From Salinisphaera orenii subsp. orenii MK-B5 (GTDB lineage: Bacteria; Pseudomonadota; Gammaproteobacteria; Nevskiales; Salinisphaeraceae): a stretch of DNA of 64,000 nucleotides. The stretch is taken from positions 1-64,000 of the forward strand of contig NZ_AYKH01000008.1 of assembly GCF_003788635.1 (NCBI RefSeq), given 5' to 3'. The position numbers and the translations under genes were made by a program. Below, in pieces: positions 53,920 to 61,977 of this stretch (position 1 is the first letter of the stretch; each line of letters starts with the position of its first letter). Below the pieces are notes generated by a model. That model had not been told where the DNA came from. It did not search any database and saw only the letters and a list, made by a program, of their open reading frames with translations.

Positions 53920-55032
53920 CTACGCGTCGTCGATGCGGGACTTGCCGTTGCGCACGAACGGCGGCGTGACGAGGCGCGCGGGCAGCCACTTGTCGCGGAT
54001 CGCCACCTCGACACCGTCGTCCCAGTCGCTCGGAATCCGGGCGAGCCCGATCGAGCGCGACAGCGTCGGCGCATAGCTGCCGCTGGTGACCTCGCCGGCG
54101 GCGGCCGCCGCGGCGACGTTCGACCCCGCCGCGCGCACCTTCGCGCCGTGGCGCATCACGCCCCGGCCTTCCAGCACCAGCCCGACGCGCTGCATGGTCA
54201 CGCCCTCCGCGCGGGCATATTCCAGCGCCTCGCGGCCCACGAATTCGCGGTCGGCGGGCTCGAAGGCCACGGTCCAGGCCAGCCCGGATTCCAGCGGCGT
54301 GGTGTCCTCGTCCATGTCCTGGCCGTAGAGATTGAGCCCGGCCTCCAGGCGCAGCGTGTCGCGCGCGCCCAGCCCCACCGGCGCCACGCCGGTGCTCTTC
54401 AGGGCGCGCCAGAACGGCGCCGCATCGCCGGCCGGCATCACGATCTCGAAGCCGTCCTCGCCGGTGTAGCCGGTGCGGCCGACGGAGACGTCGCCCTCGG
54501 TGGTCGCACTGAACGGCTTGAGCCGGAACGCGGCCTCGGCCAGGCCCGTGTCCAGCACCTTGGTGGTCAGCTCGCGGGCCCGCGGGCCCTGCACGGCGAC
54601 GATCGCGAGGTCGCTGCGGTGCTCGACCGCCACGCGATAGGTGCCGATCTGGCCGTGCAGCCAGGCCAGATCCTTGTTCGTGGTGGCGGCGTTGAGCACC
54701 GCGCGGTAGTGGCCCTCGGCCAGGTGATAGACGATCAGGTCGTCGATCACGCCGCCGCGGGTATTGAGCATGCAGGTGTAGAGGGCGCGGCCGATCTCGT
54801 CGATCCGGGCCACGTCGTTGGCCATCACCCGGCGCAGGAATGCGCGCGCGTCGTCGCCGGTGATGTCGGCGACCGCCATGTGCGAGACATCGAACATGCC
54901 GGCGTTGTCGCGCACCGCCTTGTGTTCGGCGATCTGCGAGCCGTAGTCGATCGGCATGTCCCAGCCGGCGAAATCGACGAGCCGGGCGTCGAGCGCCACG
55001 TGTTCGTCGTGGAGCGGCGTACGATCTGCCAT
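53920..55032 (-). CDS. gcvT: aminomethyltransferase (glycine cleavage T protein)
   Basis: The product is 370 residues. It has the folate-binding GcvT fold with FAGWDMPIDYGSQIAEH, GMFDVSHM, GRTGYTGEDGFEI and the C-terminal domain. It releases ammonia and makes methylene-tetrahydrofolate. The ATG at 55032 has AGAGG five bases upstream, better than the GTG 27 bases earlier. It is the first gene after the glycine riboswitch. Confidence 0.95.
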   Translation of the reverse strand: MADRTPLHDEHVALDARLVDFAGWDMPIDYGSQIAEHKAVRDNAGMFDVSHMAVADITGDDARAFLRRVMANDVARIDEIGRALYTCMLNTRGGVIDDLIVYHLAEGHYRAVLNAATTNKDLAWLHGQIGTYRVAVEHRSDLAIVAVQGPRARELTTKVLDTGLAEAAFRLKPFSATTEGDVSVGRTGYTGEDGFEIVMPAGDAAPFWRALKSTGVAPVGLGARDTLRLEAGLNLYGQDMDEDTTPLESGLAWTVAFEPADREFVGREALEYARAEGVTMQRVGLVLEGRGVMRHGAKVRAAGSNVAAAAAAGEVTSGSYAPTLSRSIGLARIPSDWDDGVEVAIRDKWLPARLVTPPFVRNGKSRIDDA

Positions 55033-55085
55033 GCGGGCCTCTTCGGTTGGTTGGACCACGGTGCGGCCTGACTTTCGTCCTGCCG

Positions 55086-55254
55086 CCCCTCTGTCCTTTC
55101 ACCTGAGAGATTGGCCCCGTCGGTGAGTCCCCGCTCGGGGACTGCTCTCCAGAGTCGATCGTGTCCGGATGGCCGGACGGGCGCGCGGTCCTTCTGCCTG
55201 AGCGTTTCCGGGCGGAAATTGCGCCTTCGGCGACGGGCCGGGCCCGTTCTCTCC
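55086..55254 (-). promoter_or_regulatory. tandem glycine riboswitch in front of the gcv genes
   Basis: Two glycine aptamers are visible in series on the minus strand. The first begins GGGAGAG (55254-55248), has GCCGAAGGCGCAA, then CTCAGGCA-AAGGACCG. The second begins near 55155 (CTCTGGAGAG), has CCGACGGGGCCAA, then CTCTCAGGTGAAAGGACAGAGGGG, ending near 55086. These are the conserved bases of the family. Between the second aptamer and the gcvT ATG are 53 bases with a GCGGC/GCCGC hairpin but no T run, so the switch more likely acts on translation or through Rho than by an intrinsic terminator. High glycine should turn the operon on. Confidence 0.9.
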
Positions 55255-55325
55255 CACGCGCTTGGCGATCGAAGCCCGACTATACCGGGGCCGGCGCCCC
55301 AATCCAAGCGCGGCCGGCGTGGCGT

Positions 55326-56525
55326 TCAGCGCAGCAGCCGCGGACCGTCGCCGGACAGGCCCACCGCGTGATGGATCATCAGCTGGCGGATCGGCGCCAG
55401 GTTCGAAGCCGCGCCCACGGCCATCTCGCGCAGCCGGCGGGCCAGCGGATTCGAGCTGCCATAGACGCGCTTGAGGGCGTCGGTCGCGCCCATCATCATC
55501 AGGTTCTCAGCCATCCGCGCGCGCTGATAGCGGCGCAGATAACGCGTGTCGCCGGCGTCCCGGCCCACCGCGCGTCCGGCCTCCAGTGCGGCCACCAGTT
55601 CGGCCACGTCCAGCAGGCCGAGATTGACCCCCTGCCCCGCCATCGGGTGCAGCACGTGCGCGGCGTCGCCGGCCAGAGCCACGCGATGATCGCAGTAGCG
55701 CTCGGCGTGCAGCAGCTTCAGCGGAAACGCGGCACGGCTGTCCATGCGCTCGATCTCGCCGAGCACGCCGCCGCTGGCCTCGGTCAGCCGCGCGCAGAAG
55801 GCGTCGTGGTCGAGTTCGGCCAGCTCCGCGGCCAGGGCGTCGTCGGCGTGCCAGGCCAGCGAACAGCGCCCGTCGGCCAGCGGCAGAAACGCCACCGGGC
55901 CGGTCTGGGTGAAGCGCTGCCAGGCGATGTGGCGGTGGTGGCGGGCCGGCGTGACCGCGCCCACCGTGCAGCGCTGACCGTAGCCCCAGCCCGTCGTCGG
56001 AATCCCCGCAGCCGCACGCACCGGCGAACTCGCGCCCTCCGCGCCGACCACCAGCGCGGCGGTGAGCTCGCGGCCGTCGTCAAGCGCGAGCCGGGCGCAG
56101 TCGGCGTCGCGGGAAAGACCCGCCATGCGCGCCGGGCAGAACAGCTCGACGCGGTCGAGGGCGCGCCAGGCGGCGTCCACCACCAGCGCGTTCTCCACGA
56201 TATGGCCCAGCTCGGGCAGCCCCACCGCGGTGTGCTCCAGAAACAGCTCCGGCCCGCCGCCGGCGTCCCAGACCTTCATCCCGGTGAACGCGCAGCAGCG
56301 CCGCGCCTCGACGTGCGCCCACAGGCCGAGATTGTCGAGCACCCGCCGCGGCCCCGGCGCGATCGCCGACAGCCGCAGGTCGTAGTCCGAGGCGTCGTCG
56401 AAGGGCGCCGGCCGCTCGGCCTCCACCAGGGCCACCGAGAAATCCGCCCGCGACAGCGCCACCGCGAGCACTGCGCCGACCATGCCGCCGCCGACCACGG
56501 CCACGTCGAAGCGCGGCGCACTCAT
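55326..56525 (-). CDS. ubiI: FAD-dependent ubiquinone hydroxylase, UbiI/VisC type
   Basis: The product is 399 residues of the UbiH/UbiF/UbiI family. The FAD-binding VVGGGMVGAVLA motif is at the N-terminus, GAEGASS follows in the middle and GDAAHVLHPMAGQGVNLG near residue 285. It adds a hydroxyl group to the ubiquinone ring. The assignment to UbiI (C5) rests on order: pepP-ubiH-ubiI followed by gcvT, as in E. coli. Ring specificity was not shown by sequence alone. The ATG overlaps the ubiH stop (ATGA). Confidence 0.85.
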   Translation of the reverse strand: MSAPRFDVAVVGGGMVGAVLAVALSRADFSVALVEAERPAPFDDASDYDLRLSAIAPGPRRVLDNLGLWAHVEARRCCAFTGMKVWDAGGGPELFLEHTAVGLPELGHIVENALVVDAAWRALDRVELFCPARMAGLSRDADCARLALDDGRELTAALVVGAEGASSPVRAAAGIPTTGWGYGQRCTVGAVTPARHHRHIAWQRFTQTGPVAFLPLADGRCSLAWHADDALAAELAELDHDAFCARLTEASGGVLGEIERMDSRAAFPLKLLHAERYCDHRVALAGDAAHVLHPMAGQGVNLGLLDVAELVAALEAGRAVGRDAGDTRYLRRYQRARMAENLMMMGATDALKRVYGSSNPLARRLREMAVGAASNLAPIRQLMIHHAVGLSGDGPRLLR

Positions 56526-57763
56526 GGCCGCGCCCCGGCCGGCACCAGTGCCAGCCCCATGCTGCGCCGGGCCATGTCGTCGCGCAGGCCCGGCGCCAGC
56601 GAGAGCCCGAACAGCCCGGCCGCGCGGGCCGCGCCCAGCCCCGGCACCCGGTTGGAGAACACCCGGACGATGGCGTCGGTGAAGTTGGCCACGCGATGCT
56701 GATCGGGCCGCCGGGCCTCGGCCCAGGCGGCCAGCAGGTCGGCGTCGCCCGGGTCGAAGTCGGGATCGGCGGCGCGGCGCTCGCGCAGCATGGCCGCGAA
56801 CACCAGCGCATCGCGGATCGCGAGGTTGAAGCCCTGCGCGGCGGCCGGATGCAGCGCGTGGCCGGCGTTGCCGATGAGCAGCGCCCGCGTGGCCCGGGCG
56901 CGATCGGCCAGCACCCGGGCCAGCGGATACGAGCCGCGCGGGCCGGCGAGCGCGAGCCGGCCCAGACGCTGGCCGAAGGCGGCCTGCAGGGCGGCGGTGA
57001 AATCGGCCTCGTCCGCGGCGACCCGGCGTTCGGCGGTCTCGCTCGGCAGCGTCCACACCGCAGCACAGCTCGTCGGCGTCCGCGGCAGCAGCGCCACCGG
57101 CCCGTCCGGGGTGAAGCGCTCGAAGGCGCAGCCGCCGTGGGCGCGTTCGGGCTCGATCACCGTGACCAGCGCGCGCTGGGCGTAGTCGTCCACGCGGGCG
57201 CCGATGCCCAGCGCCTGACGCACCGACGAGCGCGCGCCGTCGGCGCCGATGACCAGCCGGGTCGAGCGGGTTTCCATGGCGCCGTCGTCCCGGGCGATGT
57301 CGATCTCGACGGCCCCGTCAGCCTGGCGCAACGCCTCGAAGCGCGCCGGCGCGATGATCTCGACCCCCGCCAGACCCGCGAGCCGCTCGCGCAGCGCGGC
57401 GATCAGTGCGGTGTTGGGCAGCACATAGCCCAGCGCCGGCAGGTCGTAGTCGGCGGCATCCACGCGCACCCGGCCGAACGCGCCCTGCTGGGAGACGTGC
57501 AGGCGTTCGATGGGCGCGGCGTCCGCGCTCATCGCCGACCACAGGCCGAGCTGCTCGAACAGCGCCCGCGTGCCCCAGGCAATGGCCGTGGTCCGTGCCC
57601 GCATATTGTCGACCTTGGGCTCATCCGTGGGCTCGTCCGCAGGCGTGTCGAAGCGCACCGCCTCGACCAGCGCGATCGACAGCCCGGTGTCGGCCAGCGC
57701 ACAGGCCAGGCTGGCGCCGGCCAGGCCGCCGCCGATCACCGTGATGTCGTGGTCCGCGCTCAC
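56522..57763 (-). CDS. ubiH: 2-octaprenyl-6-methoxyphenol hydroxylase
   Basis: The product is 413 residues. The FAD motif VIGGGLAGASLA is at the start; GADGARSSVR and GNAGHALHPAAAQGFNLAIRD (the UbiH form with Asn in place of Asp) are conserved. It hydroxylates C1 of the ubiquinone ring. It starts with GTG at 57763 and shares GTGA with the pepP stop, so it is translationally coupled to it. Confidence 0.9.
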   Translation of the reverse strand: MSADHDITVIGGGLAGASLACALADTGLSIALVEAVRFDTPADEPTDEPKVDNMRARTTAIAWGTRALFEQLGLWSAMSADAAPIERLHVSQQGAFGRVRVDAADYDLPALGYVLPNTALIAALRERLAGLAGVEIIAPARFEALRQADGAVEIDIARDDGAMETRSTRLVIGADGARSSVRQALGIGARVDDYAQRALVTVIEPERAHGGCAFERFTPDGPVALLPRTPTSCAAVWTLPSETAERRVAADEADFTAALQAAFGQRLGRLALAGPRGSYPLARVLADRARATRALLIGNAGHALHPAAAQGFNLAIRDALVFAAMLRERRAADPDFDPGDADLLAAWAEARRPDQHRVANFTDAIVRVFSNRVPGLGAARAAGLFGLSLAPGLRDDMARRSMGLALVPAGARP

Positions 57764-59115
57764 GCCGGTCCGCGCCGGTCGCCCGTAGCGGCCATCAGCG
57801 CCTCGATGGCATCGGCGTCCTTGGGCACGTCAGCGGTCAGCACCTCGCAGCCGTCTTCGGTGATCACGATGTCGTCCTCGATGCGGATGCCGGTGCCGTG
57901 GAAGCGCGCCGGCGCCTGTTCGCTGCCGGGCGGCACGTAGAGGCCGGGCTCCACGGTCAGCGCCATGCCCGACTCGAGCAGCCGCCATTCGCCGTCGATC
58001 TTGTAGTCGCCGACGTCGTGCACGTCCATGCCGAGCCAGTGGCTGGTGCCGTGCATGAAGAACGCCCGGTAGCGCTCGTCGTCCTTGATCGCATCGCGGC
58101 TGCCCTCGAGCAGGCCGAGCTCGATCAGACCGTCGACGAGCACGTCCAGCGCCGCCGCGTGCGGGGCATTGGCGGGCACGCCGGGCCGAGCCGCGGCGAT
58201 CGCCGCGCCGTTGGCGGCCAGCACGACCTCGTAGAGCGCGCGCTGGGCCTCGGAGAAACGACCGTTGGCCGGAAAGGTCCGCGTGATGTCGCCGGCGTAG
58301 CCGCGATACTCCGCGCCGGCGTCGATCAGCACCAGAGCGCCGTCGGCGATGGCGTCGGCGTTCTCGATGTAGTGCAGCACGCAGGCGTTGGCGCCGCTGC
58401 CGACGATGCTCGGATAGGCCCAGGTCATGCCGTCGAGCTCGAACTCGTAGTGCAGCACGGCGGCGAGCTGGTATTCCCGCACCCCGGGCGCAACCGCCTG
58501 CATGGCGGCGACGTGGGCCCGGGCCGAGGTGCGCGCGGCCTCGCGCATGAGCGCGATCTCGGCCTCGGACTTGCGCAGGCGCATCTCGTGCAGCACCCGG
58601 TCCAGGGCCACGATCTGCGCCGGCGGTCGGCCGCGCCGGCCCTGGCTCTTGAGCCGTTCCACGCCCTCGAGCACGCGCCGCTCGAACGACGGGTGCGTGC
58701 CCAGCGACAGATACAGCCGCTCGCGGCCGTCGAGCAGCCGGCCGAGCCAGGCGTCGAATTCGCCGACCGCGATCGCCCGGTCGGCGCCGTAGTCCGCCAC
58801 GGCGCCGTCGAGGCCGGCGCGTTTGCCGACCCAGATCTCGGCGTCCGGATCGCGCTCGCGGCAGAACAGCAGGTACTCGCCCTCGGCGAAGCCCGGCGCG
58901 ATCACGGCGATCGCCTCCGGCTCCGGAAAGCCGGTGACGTAGCGAAAATCGCTGTCGGGGCGATAGGGATAGTCGACGTCGTTGTTGCGCTTGCGCTCCG
59001 GGGTCGCAGCCAGGATCGCGATGCCGTCGGCGCCGATCACCTCGGCCAGCGCCCGGCGCCGGCGGGCGGGCTCGTCCGGCGGGTCGGCGTGCTGCAGGTG
59101 GGTCTGATCCCTCAT
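57760..59115 (-). CDS. pepP: Xaa-Pro aminopeptidase
   Basis: The product is 451 residues. The M24 pita-bread fold has the five metal ligands, visible as IDAGAEYRGYAGDITRTFP (two Asp), HGTSHWLGMDVHD, and the two Glu in TVEPGLY and GIRIEDD. It removes the N-terminal residue from peptides with Pro in second position. The ATG at 59115 is the first in a plausible N-terminus. It is followed by the overlapping ubiH. Confidence 0.94.
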   Translation of the reverse strand: MRDQTHLQHADPPDEPARRRRALAEVIGADGIAILAATPERKRNNDVDYPYRPDSDFRYVTGFPEPEAIAVIAPGFAEGEYLLFCRERDPDAEIWVGKRAGLDGAVADYGADRAIAVGEFDAWLGRLLDGRERLYLSLGTHPSFERRVLEGVERLKSQGRRGRPPAQIVALDRVLHEMRLRKSEAEIALMREAARTSARAHVAAMQAVAPGVREYQLAAVLHYEFELDGMTWAYPSIVGSGANACVLHYIENADAIADGALVLIDAGAEYRGYAGDITRTFPANGRFSEAQRALYEVVLAANGAAIAAARPGVPANAPHAAALDVLVDGLIELGLLEGSRDAIKDDERYRAFFMHGTSHWLGMDVHDVGDYKIDGEWRLLESGMALTVEPGLYVPPGSEQAPARFHGTGIRIEDDIVITEDGCEVLTADVPKDADAIEALMAATGDRRGPA

Positions 59116-59251
59116 GCGGGCGCTCCCGCAGCGACGGTCGGCGACGTCAACGATGATCGATCGGGCATCAACATGGGCACGGTCCGTCCTTGGGCTGCTC
59201 GGCTGCGGGCGGCGCCGCGACGACGCGCGGCCGCCGGCGCGATCCGGGGCA

Positions 59252-59800
59252 CTAGTGCAGCGACTCGCGTTCGGTCGGGCCCTCGCGCGGCGGCTGCAGC
59301 TCGAGAAAGACCATCTGCACGCCGACGCGCACGTACTCGACGAGCTCGGCGTAGTCGGCCTCGGCGGATTCGACGTCGCTGTCCTCGGCGGTCAACCCGG
59401 CCCGTGAGAGCTGGGTGAGATCGCGCACGACCTCCCGAACCTCGGCGGAGAGCTGCTCGGGGTCGAACGTGCCGTCGTGGCTCAGGCCGTAGAGATAGCC
59501 CGCACACCAGCGCGCCAGCGCCTGCACGCGCCGCTCGAGGGCGACGTCGTCGTCGGGCAGCAGCGGCTTGAAGCTCAGATCCGGATCGAACAGACCCTCC
59601 AGCGTCATCTCCCGCAGCGCGCTCAGGGCGGTGTCGAGCATCTCGGACTGCTCCACGTCGTCCACGGCGCGCGGCGGACTGGCCTTGTTGTCCACGCAGA
59701 GCATGCCCGTGAGGGTGCCGTGCACCTCACCGGGGGTCTGCACGGACCGGGCCTCGGTCAGGCCGTGCTGGAGGGCATCGAAGATATCGGTCTGGCTCAT
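59252..59800 (-). CDS. ygfB: YgfB/UPF0149-family protein
   Basis: The product is 182 residues, all predicted helical, with the family's GLYFWCAGYLYGLS-type segment (here RWCAGYLYGLSHDG) and an acidic C-terminal part. Its function is not well defined; in Pseudomonas YgfB has been linked to control of cell-wall enzymes. The position before pepP matches the E. coli order ygfB-pepP-ubiH-ubiI. The gap to pepP is 136 bases. Confidence 0.9.
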   Translation of the reverse strand: MSQTDIFDALQHGLTEARSVQTPGEVHGTLTGMLCVDNKASPPRAVDDVEQSEMLDTALSALREMTLEGLFDPDLSFKPLLPDDDVALERRVQALARWCAGYLYGLSHDGTFDPEQLSAEVREVVRDLTQLSRAGLTAEDSDVESAEADYAELVEYVRVGVQMVFLELQPPREGPTERESLH

Positions 59801-59846
59801 GGCGCGCCTCTTTTACGGAACCGCATGGTAGCAAAGCCGCGGTGCC

Positions 59847-60224
59847 TCAGCCGGGCCCCAGCAGCACCAGCCAGACCGCGTTGTAGCCGGCATGCAGGCC
59901 GATCGGGGCGGCCAGCGTGCGGCCGTGGCGTTCGTAGAAATAGCCGAACACCAGCGCCGGCACGCACGTCGCCGCCGCCCAGCCGACGGGGTGGCGGGCG
60001 AGATGAAACAGGGCGAAGGCCGCGGCCGTGAGCGCGTTGGCCCGCGTCAGCGGGCCGGCGCGGGCCGACGATCGCGCCGCCAGTGCGTCCTGAACGCCGG
60101 CGCGAAAGACGATCTCCTCGAGCAGCGGCGCGAGCCCGACGACCAGCAGCGCGGTCGTCGGCGCCGGCCAGCGCAGCGCGAGGCCGCCGGGCCCGAGCGC
60201 CGCCGCCAGCGCGAGCACCGGCAC
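59847..60224 (-). CDS. CPBP-family (Abi/CAAX-like) glutamic intramembrane protease, dedicated to the neighbouring sorting-tag protein
   Basis: From a GTG at 60224 the product is 125 residues, all hydrophobic segments. It has the CPBP motifs EEIVFRAGV (Glu pair with Arg), FALFHLARH and HAGYNA. Such proteases cut substrates inside the membrane. The frame stays open upstream into the neighbouring gene (LKRLATDPAYLAALAAA...), which would complete the first membrane helix; a CTG at 60275 overlaps the upstream stop as CTGA. It resembles the MrtJ group that pairs with the JDVT-CTERM sorting signal. The tag and protease are adjacent here, as expected. Start uncertain. Confidence 0.78.
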   Translation of the reverse strand: MPVLALAAALGPGGLALRWPAPTTALLVVGLAPLLEEIVFRAGVQDALAARSSARAGPLTRANALTAAAFALFHLARHPVGWAAATCVPALVFGYFYERHGRTLAAPIGLHAGYNAVWLVLLGPG

Positions 60225-60271
60225 AGCGGCGGCCAGCGCGGCGAGATAGGCCGGGTCGGTCGCCAGCCGCT

Positions 60272-61528
60272 TCAGCGTGTCCCCGTGCCGGCCCGCGACG
60301 ACCGCCGGCGGACCAGCACCCAGGCGCTCAATCCGAGCAGCAGCGCCCAGACCGGGTCGAAGCGCGTGTCCGTCCCCAGCGTGCAGCCGCCACCGCTGCT
60401 GCCGCCGTCGTCATCATCGACGTCACCGCCGGTGTCGGCGGTCTCGGATTCGACCGTGTCGGCGGCGACCGACTCGTCGGCGCTGCCGAGGATCGCGGCC
60501 GTGTCGAAGTCCGGACAGCGCGCGCCGTTGATCAGCGTCCAGCCCATGGCCTCGAGCGCGCAGGTGGCCAAGCCGAGGCCGTTGCGGCCCTCGGCGCGGG
60601 CGCTGAGGACCGGCTCCATGAGCTGATCGGGCGCCAGCGCGTCCGCCCAGTGGGCGATCGAGCTGCCGGCCACCACCGGCGAGGGCGCATGCAGCCGCAC
60701 GTAGCCCTGATTGAGCCCGGAATCGAGAAAGGCCGCGCCGTTGGCGGTGTTGTCATCCGCCCAGACCAGATCCGGGCCGTTGTCGAGCGAATCCGCACGC
60801 TCGGCGTCACTCATCTGCGGCCAGCTCGGCTGACCCGCCACGGACAGGTCCTTGACGAAGCGGCTGTAGATGTCGGGCAGCCGCCGGCCGTCGGCCACGC
60901 GCGGAAACTGGCCCGCGTCGGCGCTGCGCCCGTCGGTCAGCGCCACCAGGGAGATGAAGCCGAGCCCGTGGATGAGCTCGTGCAGGACGGTGCCGATGAA
61001 ATCGATCTCGCCCGCGCCGGGATCCCGGTCCAGCCCGTAGTACCAGCGCCGGCCGCCCAGACAGCCGTCCTCACCGTCGAGCGCGGCGTTGAAGGTCGCG
61101 TCGATGTCGCTGGTGCCCGCCGCCACCCGGCGGCCGGCTAGCGCATTGGCGAGCGCGGCCGGATACAGCGTGTCCGGGCGGGCGGCATCGGCGAAGCCGG
61201 CCGCGAACTGGGCCGGCGCGGTCTGCCCGAGCGAGGCGCGGGTCGCGCTGCAGCTCAGCGTGTCGAAGCGCACGGCGATGCGGATCGGCACCGCGCTGTC
61301 GAGCCGGCTGCCCAGGATGTCCGCGGCGTACTGCAGGGCGATGCGACGCTGCTCGCCGCGCGTGCCGCCGTCGTTGCCCCCCACCGGCGCCACCGACGTG
61401 CGGTCGTTGAGCCCCTCGCCCTCCGCGTCGCCGTTGATGATCTGCATGGTCGCCGCCGGCGCGCTCCCGATGCCCAGCGCCAGCAGCAGTGCGGCGACCA
61501 GCACGCGATACCCCCCGTGAATGTGCAT
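60272..61528 (-). CDS. secreted zinc metalloprotease-like protein with C-terminal JDVT-CTERM-like sorting signal
   Basis: The product is 418 residues. It has a signal peptide (about 1-26, ending APAAT), a zinc-protease motif HELIHGLGF at 183-191, then an Asp/Gly/Ser-rich linker. The C-terminus is a tripartite sorting signal: Gly-rich Cys (GGGC, Cys382), then RFDPVW and a membrane helix, ending in a basic RRR cluster. This layout (Cys, DP, helix, Arg cluster) is that of JDVT-CTERM proteins. The protein would be exported, cleaved by the neighbouring protease and probably anchored through the cysteine. The catalytic metal's third ligand is not certain, so activity is a prediction. Confidence 0.82.
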   Translation of the reverse strand: MHIHGGYRVLVAALLLALGIGSAPAATMQIINGDAEGEGLNDRTSVAPVGGNDGGTRGEQRRIALQYAADILGSRLDSAVPIRIAVRFDTLSCSATRASLGQTAPAQFAAGFADAARPDTLYPAALANALAGRRVAAGTSDIDATFNAALDGEDGCLGGRRWYYGLDRDPGAGEIDFIGTVLHELIHGLGFISLVALTDGRSADAGQFPRVADGRRLPDIYSRFVKDLSVAGQPSWPQMSDAERADSLDNGPDLVWADDNTANGAAFLDSGLNQGYVRLHAPSPVVAGSSIAHWADALAPDQLMEPVLSARAEGRNGLGLATCALEAMGWTLINGARCPDFDTAAILGSADESVAADTVESETADTGGDVDDDDGGSSGGGCTLGTDTRFDPVWALLLGLSAWVLVRRRSSRAGTGTR

Positions 61529-61533
61529 CGGGG

Positions 61534-61863
61534 TCAGCGTCCGCGCGGCTCGGCGCACAGCGCCTCGCGTCCTTCGGCCCCGGCGTCACCGGCCGGGTGG
61601 CCGATGCGCAGACTGCCGTCCGGGCATTCCACCGCCTCGGTCACGGGCGCATCGTCCCGGCCGGGCGTGAGCATCTGAACGCCCTCGTCGGTGGTCCAGG
61701 CCCGCGCATCTTCGCCCGCGTCGGCGTCGGCCCCGTCCTCGACCACCTCGCCGGTCCGCGGGTCGATCTGGATCGTCCGATCGCCGTCGGCGGCGCACGC
61801 CAGGCTCACGAGGGCGAGACAGAGCAGCGCGAGGGCGCGCAGCGGCAACGACAGGCGGAACAT
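61534..61863 (-). CDS. small exported protein of unknown function
   Basis: The product is 109 residues with a clear signal peptide (hydrophobic core at about residues 7-20, ending SLACA). It could be cleaved by signal peptidase I after ACA or be lipidated at Cys23; the lipobox is imperfect. The mature part is short and Asp/Glu-rich, with IQIDPRTGEVVE and ECPDGSLRIGH plus two cysteines (Cys80, Cys103). It lies 5 bases upstream of the metalloprotease gene, so the two may be co-transcribed. It faintly resembles small proteins found with CTERM systems, but I give no function. Confidence 0.75.
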   Translation of the reverse strand: MFRLSLPLRALALLCLALVSLACAADGDRTIQIDPRTGEVVEDGADADAGEDARAWTTDEGVQMLTPGRDDAPVTEAVECPDGSLRIGHPAGDAGAEGREALCAEPRGR

Positions 61864-61977
61864 GGACGACCTCGGCGGGGTGCACGGGAAACACCGCAAC
61901 TCTACCGGGTCGCGGGCGCGATGGGTATAACATGGGCGCGCGAGATTCCCCCGAAGCCGCTCCGGAGAAGACACGCC

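Noticed and set aside
59112-59507. Arg/Ala-rich frame between pepP and ygfB
   Set aside because: It overlaps ygfB in another frame and has no domain or start signal; the 136 bases between the genes are non-coding as far as I can see.
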